Assembly: GCA_016858145.1 (NCBI GenBank)
Contig: JAEHOE010000062.1
Span: 124,001-188,000 of the forward strand
DNA from: Edaphochlamys debaryana
Taxonomy: Eukaryota > Chlorophyta > Chlorophyceae > Chlamydomonadales
Direction of reading: 5' to 3'
DNA: 64,000 bases
In this document: positions 37,322 through 48,302 of the stretch, piece after piece
How positions within the stretch are numbered: the first letter of the stretch is position 1
How the letters are laid out: every line of letters starts with the position of its first letter
Notes under the pieces: generated by a model
Databases searched by the model: none
Told to the model about the DNA's origin: nothing
Seen by the model: only the letters and a program-made list of their open reading frames with translations
Translations under genes and position numbers: made by a program

Positions 37322-38972
37322 GCGGGGGCGCCCCGGGGCCAGGAAGGCGCGGCCAGCTGCGGACGGAGCGCACATCTTGCGAGCTGTGGCCGTGCCAAGC
37401 GGGGCGGCCGGCCGCAGCAGCCGGACTGCCGTCTTACAGCATGGATTCCGATACTGCGTGGACTGGCGTGGAGCGGGCTTGTTCGCGGACTTGTGTCGGG
37501 GGAGGCGTCGCCAGCAGCTGCGTGGCTTGGCAGCCAAAGCATTGGTTCAAGGCAATGCGCTCTGTGGCGCGGACCAGTGGCGTGGACTGTTGGAGCAGGA
37601 TGCGCCAGTGTCTGTGTGCCGTACCCCGGAAGCTGGGCGGTCGGGGCAGTGGGTTGGCAGGTTGGGCGTCTTGTGTACTGAGGCTTGGGGTGGTGGAAGG
37701 AGCACTACGAAGGCAGGAGACGTGAGGCGTTGGGGGAGGGCGGAGGGGGGGCCGCGTTGGCATTGGGTACAGAGTTTGGGGCGTAGGGTATGCGCGCCGG
37801 TTGACTGTCTGGCCTGTGTGGGGCTTAGGATGCGTCTTGGGTACAGGGTACTAGGGTACAAAGTTTGGTAGGCGAATTGGCAAGCGACTCGTTGCTGCAA
37901 GAGCACGGGTCAAGAGGGGGAGGGAAATGACAGAAGCGTGCAGTAGAGCATTGGAGTGGGATCTTACGTTGGATTGTTGGGGTGAGAAGAATCACGCACA
38001 ATTTTTCCCCCTGCCGTTTTGTCGAGGCAGTCGCCGGCAGGGTTGTTGCTCGCCTACCTCACTCAGGCTGGCAGGGGTGAGGTGGGCATGACGGTGGGTA
38101 CAAGGGAAGCCTCGGCGTTCGTGGGCCGGGCTTGAGACAGCATGGGACGATGGGAGGCTACGGTATCTCCTCGGTGTGACGGTGTGTCAAGCGTGTAAAC
38201 CCGATCCTCCCGGATCTGAGCATGCCCAAGCAGGGTTGGACAATTCCTGCACATGTCCTTGGGCGCTTGAGAAGTGAGGATGCAGGCCTTGCAAGGCTCA
38301 GGTATGAAGAATATGCCGTTGCCCTCGACTGAAGCATGTGGACGCCTGCGTCCCCGCCAACGAGCTGTGCGTTGAGGCAATTCGCGACCGGTCTCCAGGG
38401 CCGGCAGTGCGGGTCTGAGGTCTGAGGACTCTGGCAGCAAGCTAGAACCAGGCTCGGACACGGCAGTAAGCCTTCTGGGTCCACGCCCTGAGCCCCTTCG
38501 TGCCTGGAGGGGGCACCCTGAGGCACCCTGAGAGTTCTCAGGAGCTTGACACAAATTACCTGCGCAGTTCCCTTGCCTCGGGCAACGCCTTGAGACACAA
38601 CGGGCGATGGATGCGGGTTAAGGCCTCTCAGGGCCTCTCCAGTCTCCATGCCCCACGGGCAGGGAGCGGAAACCCGCGGGAAGGGTGAAACGGCAAACGC
38701 CTATCCTCGCCGAGTCAGGCTGGCGCCTGGGGGGTGTCACGCAGTCACAAGGCATACGCGTTATCGGAACTGGCGAAAGGGGCTCGCCAGAAAGTGTGTG
38801 TGGTTCCGCAGCTGGTCGGGATGGAGGAAGAAACGGACTACCCGCCGCGGCCCAGCTCCGCTGCCTGCCGTATCCGGGCCCGGTCGCGCAGGCACGGTCA
38901 TATACTTATGTCGCGCTCCCTTGTGCCTGGAGTGCTAGATCACGCTCGCTCACGGTCCGACACGTTCGCAAC
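37322..38972. other. Intergenic region, no gene recognised
   Basis: This is 1.65 kb between two plus-strand genes. It holds a TGTAA at 38194-38198 that may end the upstream transcript, and must hold the promoter of the next gene. No exon chain was found. Confidence 0.4.
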
Positions 38973-40871
38973 ATGTCGCGTTCTTCTCGCGTTTCTGACG
39001 CGGGCGCAGCCCTGGCCTGCCTCATTCTATGTTTCCTGCTAGCTAGCACCTTCGCCGCCGCTGATTTGGCTTCTCGGCGCGCGCTTCGCGCAAACGTCGC
39101 GACCAGCTCGGCGATGATTGCGCCCAAGCCGCCCTACTGTACCACCCAGTGGAACATGACCTCTTTCATCGGACCGCATTCCTTTGTAGAGTGGCAGGTG
39201 GGGTGCACCGAGGCCTGGGCTGGGGATAGGGGCGGGGGCAGGGCGGACCTCAGGGGCCGGGGGGGGGGGGGCGGGACGTCAGGGGCTGGGTACGGTAGGG
39301 CGGTCGTGGGGATGGGGCAGAGACGGGGGCCGCGGAGGCGGCGTTTCTCTGACGGGGTGGGCAGCCCACATGCGTGGGTAGAGCCGCCTGGGCTGGAGTG
39401 GAGGCCTGGGCGGAGTAGGGGCGGGGAGGGAGGAAGGGGCACGGGAACCGGGCCGGGGCAAAGCATGTCAACAGCCGCCGGCTCCCGCTCCCATACCTGC
39501 CCGCGTGACACGTGCAGGGCAACTTCACCGGTGGCACTGTCTACGCCTTCGGAGCAGACCTGGCGGTCGAGGGCACGGATGAGCCGGTAGGTGCTGGTGG
39601 GCTTCGCAGCGGGCTTTTGTCCATGTTTGGGGGCTTGGGCCGCGGAGCTTTGCATGTGCCGTGCAAGACGAGGCCTTTCGTGTCAGCCCCAGGTCCCCAG
39701 CCCGTCATATGCCGGCCCTGGAGGGCACCTTGCGCTCCTTGCACTCGTGGCAGCTTGCTTCACACCGTGGTGCACCCTTGGCGACCTCTCCCCACCCATG
39801 CAGGTGGAGGGCGTGTTCATGCTGGGCTCCTGCACGGTGCTGGCGGCGCGGGGGGAGGCTGACGTGGACGCACTGTGCACGGTGCAGATCGTATCGCCCA
39901 TCGGCCAGGTGTGGACGGGGGAGGAGGTGGGGGCAGCGGAAAGCGCATTGTAGGGAAGGGGGCTCTGTGGCTGGAGTGGAGTGCTCGGGTGTGAAGCGGG
40001 TCCCCGGTTTGAAAGGGCTTCGGGAGGCCGGTTCGAGACGTGTCGGCAGGGTGTCGGTACCAGCACGCGTAGGGGTGCTGGCGGCGCTGCTCGTGATAGA
40101 CCGAGGGAGCATGCGTTGAAGCAAGACTGGAGCTGAGTCATCAAGGTGGGTTTCTGGGGCGGCGGTCAGACCCCTGGGCCCTCCCTAGGGCCCCTCCGCC
40201 AGCGGCCCCTGTACGTCCATCCCCCCTGCCCCCCCATCCCCCCTGCCCCCCCATGCCCCCTGCCCCCCCATCCCCCCTGCCCCCCCCCCCCCATCCCCCC
40301 ATCCCCACTGCAGGTGGCGGCGCAGGGTGTCATGCGGAGCGCGCAGGTGGGTCTGACGGGGCAGGGCAGGGCAGGGGAGGGGAGGGGGTCAGGGGAGGGG
40401 AAGGCGGAGGGGATGGGGACAGGGGAGGGGATGGGGACAGGGGATGGGGACAGGGGAGGGGACGGGGGAGGGGGAGGACGGGCACATGCCACTACCCGGC
40501 TGACTCGCCTGGTCCGTACCGTGCGGCAACTGTCGCACCACGTCAGCCGCGCCCCGTGTCCCTGTTTGCCTCCCCGATCTCACTCTGCCTTCCACCCACA
40601 TCCCTCCGGGGGCGAAGGGGGGTACGGCTTTGCCGCCGCACGCCGCAAGACTGGTGCCCTCCACATCCCGCTCAACTAGCCCCCAAACCTCAAGAGCCTC
40701 CCCAACTACCATCCCCCATCCCCACCCCTGCCGCAGGGCCGCGAGTGGGCCCTGGCCATCACAGGGGGCACGGGCACGTACCGGGGGGTGCAGGGGGAGG
40801 CGGCGGGGACCACCCAGGAGGCGGGCAGGCGCATTGCACTCGAGGTGACGGTGGCGAGGGAGATGTGCTAA
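38973..40871 (+). CDS. Secreted dirigent / allene-oxide-cyclase-barrel-like protein
   Basis: Five exons (38973-39197, 39518-39586, 39804-39908, 40314-40346, 40737-40871) encode 188 aa, typical for a single dirigent-type barrel plus a signal peptide. The hydrophobic segment ALACLILCFLLASTFAAA at about 12-30 is a plausible signal peptide. The barrel part contains WNMTSFIGPHSFVEWQGNF, with NMT as a possible N-glycosylation site. It ends with the ITGGTGTYRGVQGE motif (about 151-164), typical of dirigent and allene oxide cyclase families, where the GGTG turn and following strand are conserved. All introns are phase 0. Substrate and function cannot be predicted; in land plants relatives guide phenoxy-radical coupling or cyclise oxylipins. 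The largest intron (39909-40313) ends in C-rich minisatellites. Confidence 0.68.
40215..40480. repeat. C-rich and G-rich minisatellites flanking the 33-nt dirigent-like exon 4
   Basis: An array of CCATCCCCCCTGCCCC-type units runs from about 40215 to 40308, up to the acceptor. A G-rich array of GGGGACAGGGGA-type units fills about 40375-40480, shortly after the donor. The tiny exon 40314-40346 lies between them. Confidence 0.7.
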
Positions 40872-41597
40872 GACCGGTACACGTGCTGTGACTAGTCTAT
40901 TAGTCTAGGCTGACTGACTAGCCGGCCCGAGATGTGCTAGGCGCTTTGTGCATGCATGCTGGCTAGACAGCCGGAGGCAGGACATTGACTTTGAAGTGGA
41001 CTGGGGAGTGGAGGGCCTGGAGGCGTGCGGTGCAGGGCCCTGGCTGGGTGCGCTGTGTGGCGAAAGGCACATCGAGAGGGGACGTGGGGGGACGGGTGTT
41101 GCTCGGGGTTGCGTGTGGGGCGATGTGTTGCCTTGCGCGTGGTATGGTGGATTGGTGGTGCTGCAAGAGATCACGAGATCACGGCTTGATCGTTACAGCC
41201 GGAGTTACCTACGATACCTCTCGGACCCTCCTGGATCTTGCACATAAGCCGTAGAAGCAGAGGCGCACTTCCCTGCGTTGCCGTTGTGCCAAGCATCCGT
41301 CGCACCTATGGCCCCAGCACCCAGGGTTTAAACCCCTGCCAGCACCCTCCCCCCCAACAACTGCCCCGCGCCCAGACGCCGCCGCTGGGCTTGACCACAT
41401 CAACATGTAGCACAGCCCTTCAATCCCAATCCCATCCATCCCACGCAGTACACAGTCGTAACCACATGCCCACGTATGGGTACGCATTCACTGGGGTCCG
41501 AGCTGCTGGGTGCAGCAGCACCTCAGCCTCAACCTTCTGCCTACCAGTATGTGTACCTCATCCCCAACCATCCCGCTTTGAGGAGCAAAGCATGTCA
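40872..41597. other. Convergent 3' region of dirigent-like and CCCH genes
   Basis: The region contains no recognised exon. TTACA at 41193-41197 is a minus-strand TGTAA about 400 nt after the zinc-finger gene stop. No plus-strand TGTAA was found for the dirigent-like gene. Confidence 0.45.
41193..41197 (-). terminator. TGTAA polyadenylation motif for the CCCH gene
   Basis: The minus-strand TGTAA lies about 400 nt downstream of the stop codon at 41598, a typical distance for algal 3' UTRs. Confidence 0.5.
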
Positions 41598-44500
41598 CTA
41601 CAGATACAGAGTCATGCCGCCGGCAAGTGCCAGGGGCTGCCGAGGGCCGACCCCGCCTGCCCCCGCGCCCGCCGGTTTCCCGCCCTCTCCTTCTCCCTCG
41701 TCCTCGCCCTCGCCCAGCCCCTGGCTTCCATCGCGACCCTCGTCCGCCCCAACGTCCGCCATCGCCGTCGCCCTGAATCCACGTTCCGGCTCCTCCGCAT
41801 CGAAATCCAGAACCAGATCCGGCAGGCCCAGTGGATCCGGCCGCCGCCGCGGCTCCGCGGCCGCCGGCCCTTCATCCAGATCCATAGGCGCCGCCGCCCC
41901 TACCGCCTCGGGGTCGAGTTCTGGGCCCGGCTGCGGATCCGGCCGCCGTGGATCTGGTTTCGGATCGTCGTCGTCGAGATCCAGATCGTCCGCCAGGCCG
42001 TCGAAGTAGCGGAACCCGGCGCGTCGGCGCTTTGGCGGCGCTGCGTTGCTCCACAGCCCGCCGCCGCCGCCGCCAAGCTCCGCCCCACCCCTGCCCAAAG
42101 CCGTCGAGCCGCCCGGCCCCTCGCTTCCCCCGCCGTTCGCTCCGCCGTTCGGGTCGCCAGCGCCCTCGGCACCCCCTCCGTCGAGCGGTCGCTTCCCCCT
42201 CCCCCTTCCCCTCCCTCCCCGGCCCCGACCCCCGCTTGCCTCCACGCCCGGCCCCTCCTGCCCCGCACCTGACGCACCTTCGCCACCCCTCGCTGGCCCG
42301 CGGCCTCCCGCCCTCCCGCCGCCACGCCCTCCTCCGCCACCTCTTCCTCCTCCTCCTCCTCCGCCCCTGCCGCCGCCGCCCGTGCCGCCGCCGCCAGCGC
42401 CGCTGCCAGCGGCTCCGGCGGCGGCGCCGCCACGCAGGCGCGCCCGCTCGCGTGCCATGCGGGATGTGACGTGCATGGCGGGGCACTTGGAGCCGCGGGG
42501 GCAGTAGCCGGTGAGGAAGGCCCGGCAGATCTGGGCAGAGGGGGGGGCGGAGGCGGGGGGGCAGGCAGGCGGGAGGGAGGGGGGGTCCGGGGCTACAACA
42601 ATGCAAGCGCGTCTCTTTCTCCTCCGTTCCCAGCACCCCAGTGGCACGCAGCAACAAACTTGCAGCGAGTGCCGGCACAAAGCCAGGCCATGCACGGTGA
42701 GAGGTCAGCGCGTGGCGTGCTAATGCGCCCCTTTCTCAAGCGCCCCAGCACCCCTCTCCCAAGCGCCCTAACGCCCGTCATCCTCCAGACCTTGGCGTCC
42801 GCTGGGTAGGTCTTGTGGAGGTAGGGGCAGTCGGAGGCGGTGCACTTGCCCTGGGCGGGGGGACGGGGTGGAGAGGACACGACGTCAGGAGCACCGCCAT
42901 GACGTGAGCCCATTTGGCTTCCCTTGGCCGCTGCTCTTGCCTCTTCCTCGCACCGGCCCTGGACTGGACCCAATACTCAGGAACTGCAGATTTCTCTTCC
43001 AGCGCGGGGGAAGGACTCGGGAGAGACCATGACACAACCGGACGGGAATTGGCAAGACCGGACCGGACCAAAGCCGGACCGGGCTGGATCCGGACCCGGA
43101 CAAGACCGGACCAGACTGGACCGGACCCGGACCGAGCTGCATCCGGACCTGGCCAAGACCGGACCGGACCGGACTCACCATCAGGAAGTGCCGGCACAGC
43201 GGCATGAGCTCCGGCACCCTCGCGTGCTGCAGGCGGCAGCCGGGGTCGGTGCAGGACCCCGCCAGCCAGCGCCCGCACACGGCCACCTGCGCCGCGCGGA
43301 CGAGGACGCAGGACAGTGGAGGAAAGGGCCCGGGGGTTGAGATGGGCCTGGGATGCAGCTTACACATGAGCAATCTCTGCGGGGAGGAATTAGCGCAGAA
43401 TCAAAGTCCACACCTTTGACGGGTCGTGCGAGTGGGGGCAGCGGCCGAGCAGGGGCGCAGCGGGGCCCGGGCCCGCGGCGGCGGCGCCCGTGCCCGCGCC
43501 GGTAGGGGCCGTCGTGGCGACCGCGGGTGCGGTTGTGGACGGGGGCTGACCGCCGGCGGCTGCAGCGGTCGTGGGACGAGCATGAGGGCAGACACCAGTC
43601 CTGCGAGCGGGAGGAAAACATGGGTACCACTCGCGTCTTATCGGCAGTCTCAAGATTGCTTTTGCCAACCCAGCGGGAGGATCTCAGATCTGAGGTCCCG
43701 GATCTCGCCTGCAGTACTCGAGGCAGTAGCCCCTCGCCCGGGTGGCCCTCGCCGCCGCCAGCCGCATCCGAGCCTTGGCGAGCGCCCTCGCCGCCGCCGA
43801 CGGCGTGCTGCCGCCTCCGCCAGCGCCGCTGGCGGCGCCGACACCTGCCGCTACGCTGGCGGCGGCGGTCAGGCCGCGGCGGCGCCAGACGGCGGACCGG
43901 ACCGCGCGGGATGCGATGACGGCGGCGGCGGCGCGCCGTGGCGGCGCGGCAGGCAGCGCGCGCCGCGCCGCCGCCAGCCTGCTCGCCGTTGCCGCCGCCG
44001 CCACCCGCGCCGCCGTCGCCTTGCCCGCGACACTTCCCAGAGAGTGCAGCCGCCGGCCGCCGCGCTCGCCCGTGATCGCGTAAAACGGTTGACCGTTGAC
44101 GGTTACGAGCTTCAACGTCCGCCCCCCGCCGCCGCCAAGCCGCGACGTCCGCGCCGCGGTCGCCGCCGCCGATGCCGCCCGGAGCCACGTTCGCCGCCGC
44201 AGCGGCGACGCCGGCACGGCACCCTCAGCCGCTGCCGCCGTCGACCCCGAACCCGCTGTCGTTGATCCCAGCGCCCCCGCCGCAGCTCGACGCCACGTCA
44301 TCACGATCCGGCCCGCCGCCGCCGCGACGGCGCCGCCACGGCCGCGCGCGGGCCCCACGCCGCGGCCGCGACCACGGCCCCGTCCTCTGCCCCCTGTCGC
44401 CGTCGCCGCCACCGCGGATCTCGCCGCCGCCGCCGCCACGGTACCGTTCGCCGCGGGAATCGGAGCTGCGCCGCTGCGGCTGACTCGCCTCACCAGTCGC

Positions 44501-47500
44501 AGACCCCCTCCCACGCGCAAGTAGCGTCCTGGCGCCGCCGCCGGCGCCGCCGGTACCGTCGCCGTCGGCGCTGCTGCTGAGGTCGCCGCCGATGCCGCGG
44601 CTGACGCCGATGCTGTGCCAGCTCCGCCAGCGGTCCCGCCAAGGGCCGCCCCAGGTGCAGTTGCTGCTGCTGCCGCTACGGCTGCGGCAGGAGGACTGGG
44701 GCCCAAGGCCCTGCCCCTGCCTCTGCCCCGGCCGCGGCCGGCTGCCAGCCTGCCGCCGCCGCCGCGGCCCGCTCCAGCAGCCGCCGCCACGGCTGCGGCC
44801 GCCGTCGCTCCTGCCGCCGCCGCCACGCCCGTCGCTGCCGGCGTGGGCGCTGCTACGGCGGCCCGCAGCGGCGTGGTGACAGGTTTGAACGCCGCCGCCG
44901 CCCTCACCGCAGCGGCAGCAGCGGAAGACGTCGGCGGCGCGATGCCGCCGGCGGTGACTTTCCGCTGCAGTTTGTGCCGGCCGGGGCGCAGGTACTGCCC
45001 GGCGGCGCCGCTGGCCGCCGCCGCTGCCGCCGCCAGTGAAGTAGCGGCAGCGGCAGCGGCAGCGCGGACGGGGCCGGCGCCGCCAACGAACACCGAGGCA
45101 ACGGGCCGTAACCCTGGAGCTGAGCGGACCGGCGTAGGTCTCGAAGCTGCCAGGCCCAAGCTCGGGCCTTTGGCCGTGGTTGCAAAGGTGCCAGTTGTCG
45201 CTATTATGGCCGGCTTTGTCCCAGCAGGCGCCACTGGAGAGGTCACCGGCCCTGCCCCAGCCCCTGCCCCCGGCGCCGTCACGCGAGGCCGCTTCTGCCC
45301 TGCTGCCGGCGCCGCTGGAGCCGCCGCCCCGGCCGTCATCAACGCTGCCGGCATACCCGCCGCCGCTGCAGGCATTCCCGCCGGTGGTGCCAACGGCCGC
45401 TTCCGGCTGGCTGCCGGCGCCACGCCTGCCGCACCCGCCGCCGCCGAGTTCGTTGCCGCTGACGTCGCCGCCACCGGCGCCGCCGCCGCCGCAGGTCTAG
45501 CGGGTGGCACAGGGATGCGTTGGCGCTGTGGCGCCCGGTTGATTACGGGTGTCGCCGCAGCAGGCACAGCGGCCCCGGCCGCCGGCGCCACTGCGACGCC
45601 GGGTGCCGGCGGGCCTACCGGCGCCGCTCCTGCTGCTGCCGCCGCCGAGGCCGCGGCCGCTTTTGCCCCTGGGACGACGCCGGGCTCTTGCTTGATTCGG
45701 ATAGGCGCTTGTTGCTGGGCCGCGGCTGGCACATCTGGTACGGGAGCTGGCGCCGACGGTGCTGCCCGCGCCGCCACCGCTGCCGTCGCCACCGGCTGTG
45801 GCCCAGCGACCGCCCGCGCTGCCGCCACCGCCGCTGTTTGCGGCCCAGCCGCCGCCCGCGCTGTCGCCGCCGCCGCCAGTTGCAGTGGCCCAGACGCCGC
45901 TGCAGAGGCCGGCGCTGTGCGGGACAAGGCCCCAGCGGGTGGCGTCGCCGCCGCCGGCACACCAGGCTTCGATGCCGCCGCCGCCGCCGCCGCGGCCGCT
46001 GCTGGCGGCGCCGTCGGCAGTGCCCCCAGCTGAGCCGCCGCCGAGTCGGGACGGACCCACACGTAGCGTTTGGGCTGGGGCGGGAGGCGTACAGAAGGCA
46101 CGAACGGGGGCGGGGGAGCTGCTCCAGGGGCGAGGCGGCCCTGCCTCTGCAGCCGCCGCCGCAGCGCAGCGGCGGCCTCCTCCTCTGCATTGGAGGCCGC
46201 TGGCTTCGCAGCCGCCGCCGCTGGCGCCAGAACCGCAACCGCCGCTGAGGGCACCGGGGACCTGGGAACCGCACCAACCGCCCTGGCGGCTGTCCCCACG
46301 GCCGGCCCCGCTGCTGACGTAGGCCGTGCCGCTGCCGCTGGCGGTGCCTGCGCTCCTGGCCGCACTCCACCGGACCCCACGGCGGCCACGGCTGCTGCTG
46401 CCGGCGGCCTCACTGCCGTTGCTGCTGACGCTGGCGTCGCTCCGAGCCGCAACCCGCCTGCCCCCAAGGCGGGGACCCTCGCCACCGCTGGAGCCGGCGC
46501 CGCCGGCTTCGCTGGCCGCGCCCCTGGCTTCGCTCCGCCTGCCGCCGCCGCCGACGCCGCGGGCGCCGGCGGCGGCCGCACTGCTTTCCGCACACCCGGC
46601 GACCCCGCGCCACCGGCCGTGGCAGGCCCGAGTCCCGTAGCTGGCGCTGTAGAAACCGGCAGCCCCGCTTTGGCCAGTGCTCCCGGCGCTTCTGCCTTCA
46701 ACGGCGTATGGGCAGCCGGCGGCAAACCCGAGCCCCGAGCCGCGGCGGTTCCGGGCCCCACAGCCGCCGCTGGCGCCCGCGGCCCTCTCGAGGGAGCTGG
46801 CGCACTGACGGCCCGCGCTGAGGGGGCCTGCATCACCGCTGCCGGCAGTAAGGGAGGTGGCATCACTGCCGTCAGCTCCCGCGGCGCCGGCGAGGGCGTG
46901 GGTGCATGGGCGACTGCCGATACCGCCGCCGCCGCTGCCCCGGGTGGCTTCGCGGGAGGTGGTTGGACGGATCGCGGCACGGCTGAGACTGGCGGTGCCG
47001 CCACTCCCCCCAGCAGAGGCGCCCCTGGCTTCGCCCGCGCTGCCACCCTGACCGCTGGTGCGACCACGCCCGGTCCGGGCGCCACTGCTGGAGCTGCGGG
47101 TCCCCCGCCTGCCGCCGCCTGCCCTGCTGCGCCGGCCCTGGCCCCTGTCGGTACAGGTGCAGCTGCCGCTGTCGGTCCAGAGGCTCCCGCCGCCGTCGCT
47201 CCGGCCGCCGCCGCCGCCGCTGCTCCGGCCGCCACCGCCGCTGCTCCGGCCGCCACCGCTCCAACTGGAGCTGCTTGGCCTGCCGCCGCCAGCTTCACCG
47301 ATGCAGCTGCCGCCACCCCCACTCCTGCCCCTGGGCCTGGTTGTACGGCTGCCGGCGCCGGTGCCGCTGCAGGTCCAGTGGCTCCGGCCGTCGACCCTCC
47401 GGCCGGGGCTGCTGTCGCTGCCGCTGCTGCCGCCGCCGCTACCTCTGGCCGCACCCACCTCATCCGCTGCCGCCATGCCTTCAGGTCAGGGAGAGGCACG

Positions 47501-48105
47501 GCCGACGCTGCCGCCGATAGGGGCGCAGCGTTTCCGGGCCCGGCTGGCGCAGCACTCTGCCCAGGCCCTGCTGACGAAAGGCCGGGACCAAGCGCTAGAG
47601 GCGCCTGGAACGAGACGTTTTGGGCGAGGAGATTCGCCTGAGCGAGCAGGAGGAGCTGGTGGGGGAGCAAGCCCGCGCCTGGGGCGAGCAGCGATGCGAA
47701 GGGGCGGGGGGCTAGGGCGCCTGGCGCTGTAGCGAAGCCCTGGGGACGAGGGGGAGGGAATGCCGCTGCGGCTAGAGACAGCGGGGAAGGGTTTAGGCCC
47801 CGGCCTGCCCCAGCCGCAGCAAGGTGTGCGGCCGCGTGCGGGGTCCCTGGCACTGCGGGGCCGGGTGCACGATGCCGGGTCCCTGGCGCGCCAGGCCCGG
47901 GGTTGACCGCGTCCTGGCCGCCACCAGCAGCTGTGGTTTCCACGGAGTGAGAGCCTGTGGGTGGGGCGCGCGCTGAGCACCGGTTGTGCGAGCGCAAAAA
48001 TGCATCGCACAGCAGCGGGGCTGAGGACTCACCTGTAGCGGCTCCATTCGCATTGTGTGGGGCCTGTCCGCCACCGCCTGCGCGATGCCGCTTGCGCTTA
48101 CGCAT
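41598..48105 (-). CDS. Giant CCCH zinc-finger protein, ZC3H3 / plant C3H7-like
   Basis: Five exons (43709-48105, 43414-43600, 43179-43286, 42791-42850, 41598-42530) encode 1894 aa. The first exon is 4.4 kb and encodes an Ala/Pro/Gly-rich region with RGG/GRGRGR tracts and scattered basic-aromatic motifs (for example RMRWVRP, KRYVWVRP, VMTWRR). Four tandem CCCH fingers follow: a split first finger (YCLEYCRTGVC ... CPHSHDPSK), then CGRWLAGSC-x4-C-x3-H, CRHFLMGKC-x4-C-x3-H and CRAFLTGYC-x5-C-x3-H. The C-terminal part is Gly/Arg-rich, then RRAGFRYFDGL and an acidic tail. Relatives act in polyadenylation and nuclear mRNA export with CPSF; a nuclear RNA-binding role is inferred. The intron after 43709 has a GC donor (CAG|GCGAGA), needed to rebuild finger 1. 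Whether the whole first exon is translated is the main uncertainty. Confidence 0.85.
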
Positions 48106-48302
48106 CTCGTCGCGAATTGGTGAGCAGGCGCCTATGCCAGGTCTGGGTTGGAAGAAGCTCTAGCCATAATCACTTGCGTTTTGCGCTATCCTAGAGTATA
48201 CTTGTGTTACAGGCACGCGAATTTCCAACAGGTTGTGTCCAGCCCGCAAGCTGAATTGGAGCCCTGACGCTCATCTCGTGGCGCTAGCCGAGGGCGCTCG
48301 TG
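48106..48302. promoter_or_regulatory. Short bidirectional promoter region, CCCH / COQ4
   Basis: Only 197 bp separate the two head-to-head start codons, so both core promoters overlap here or lie in the 5' UTRs. No named element was recognised. Confidence 0.45.

Noticed and set aside
41238..42272. 344-codon plus-strand frame opposite the CCCH last exon
   Set aside because: Arg/Pro-rich shadow of a Gly/Ala-rich exon; no splice partners or recognised motif.
44615..47641. Long plus-strand frames (472 and 523 codons) and a 659-codon minus-strand frame in another register within the CCCH first exon
   Set aside because: They mirror the GCC/GCG-rich codons of the true frame. Only the 48105-43709 frame has an ATG and splices into the zinc fingers.
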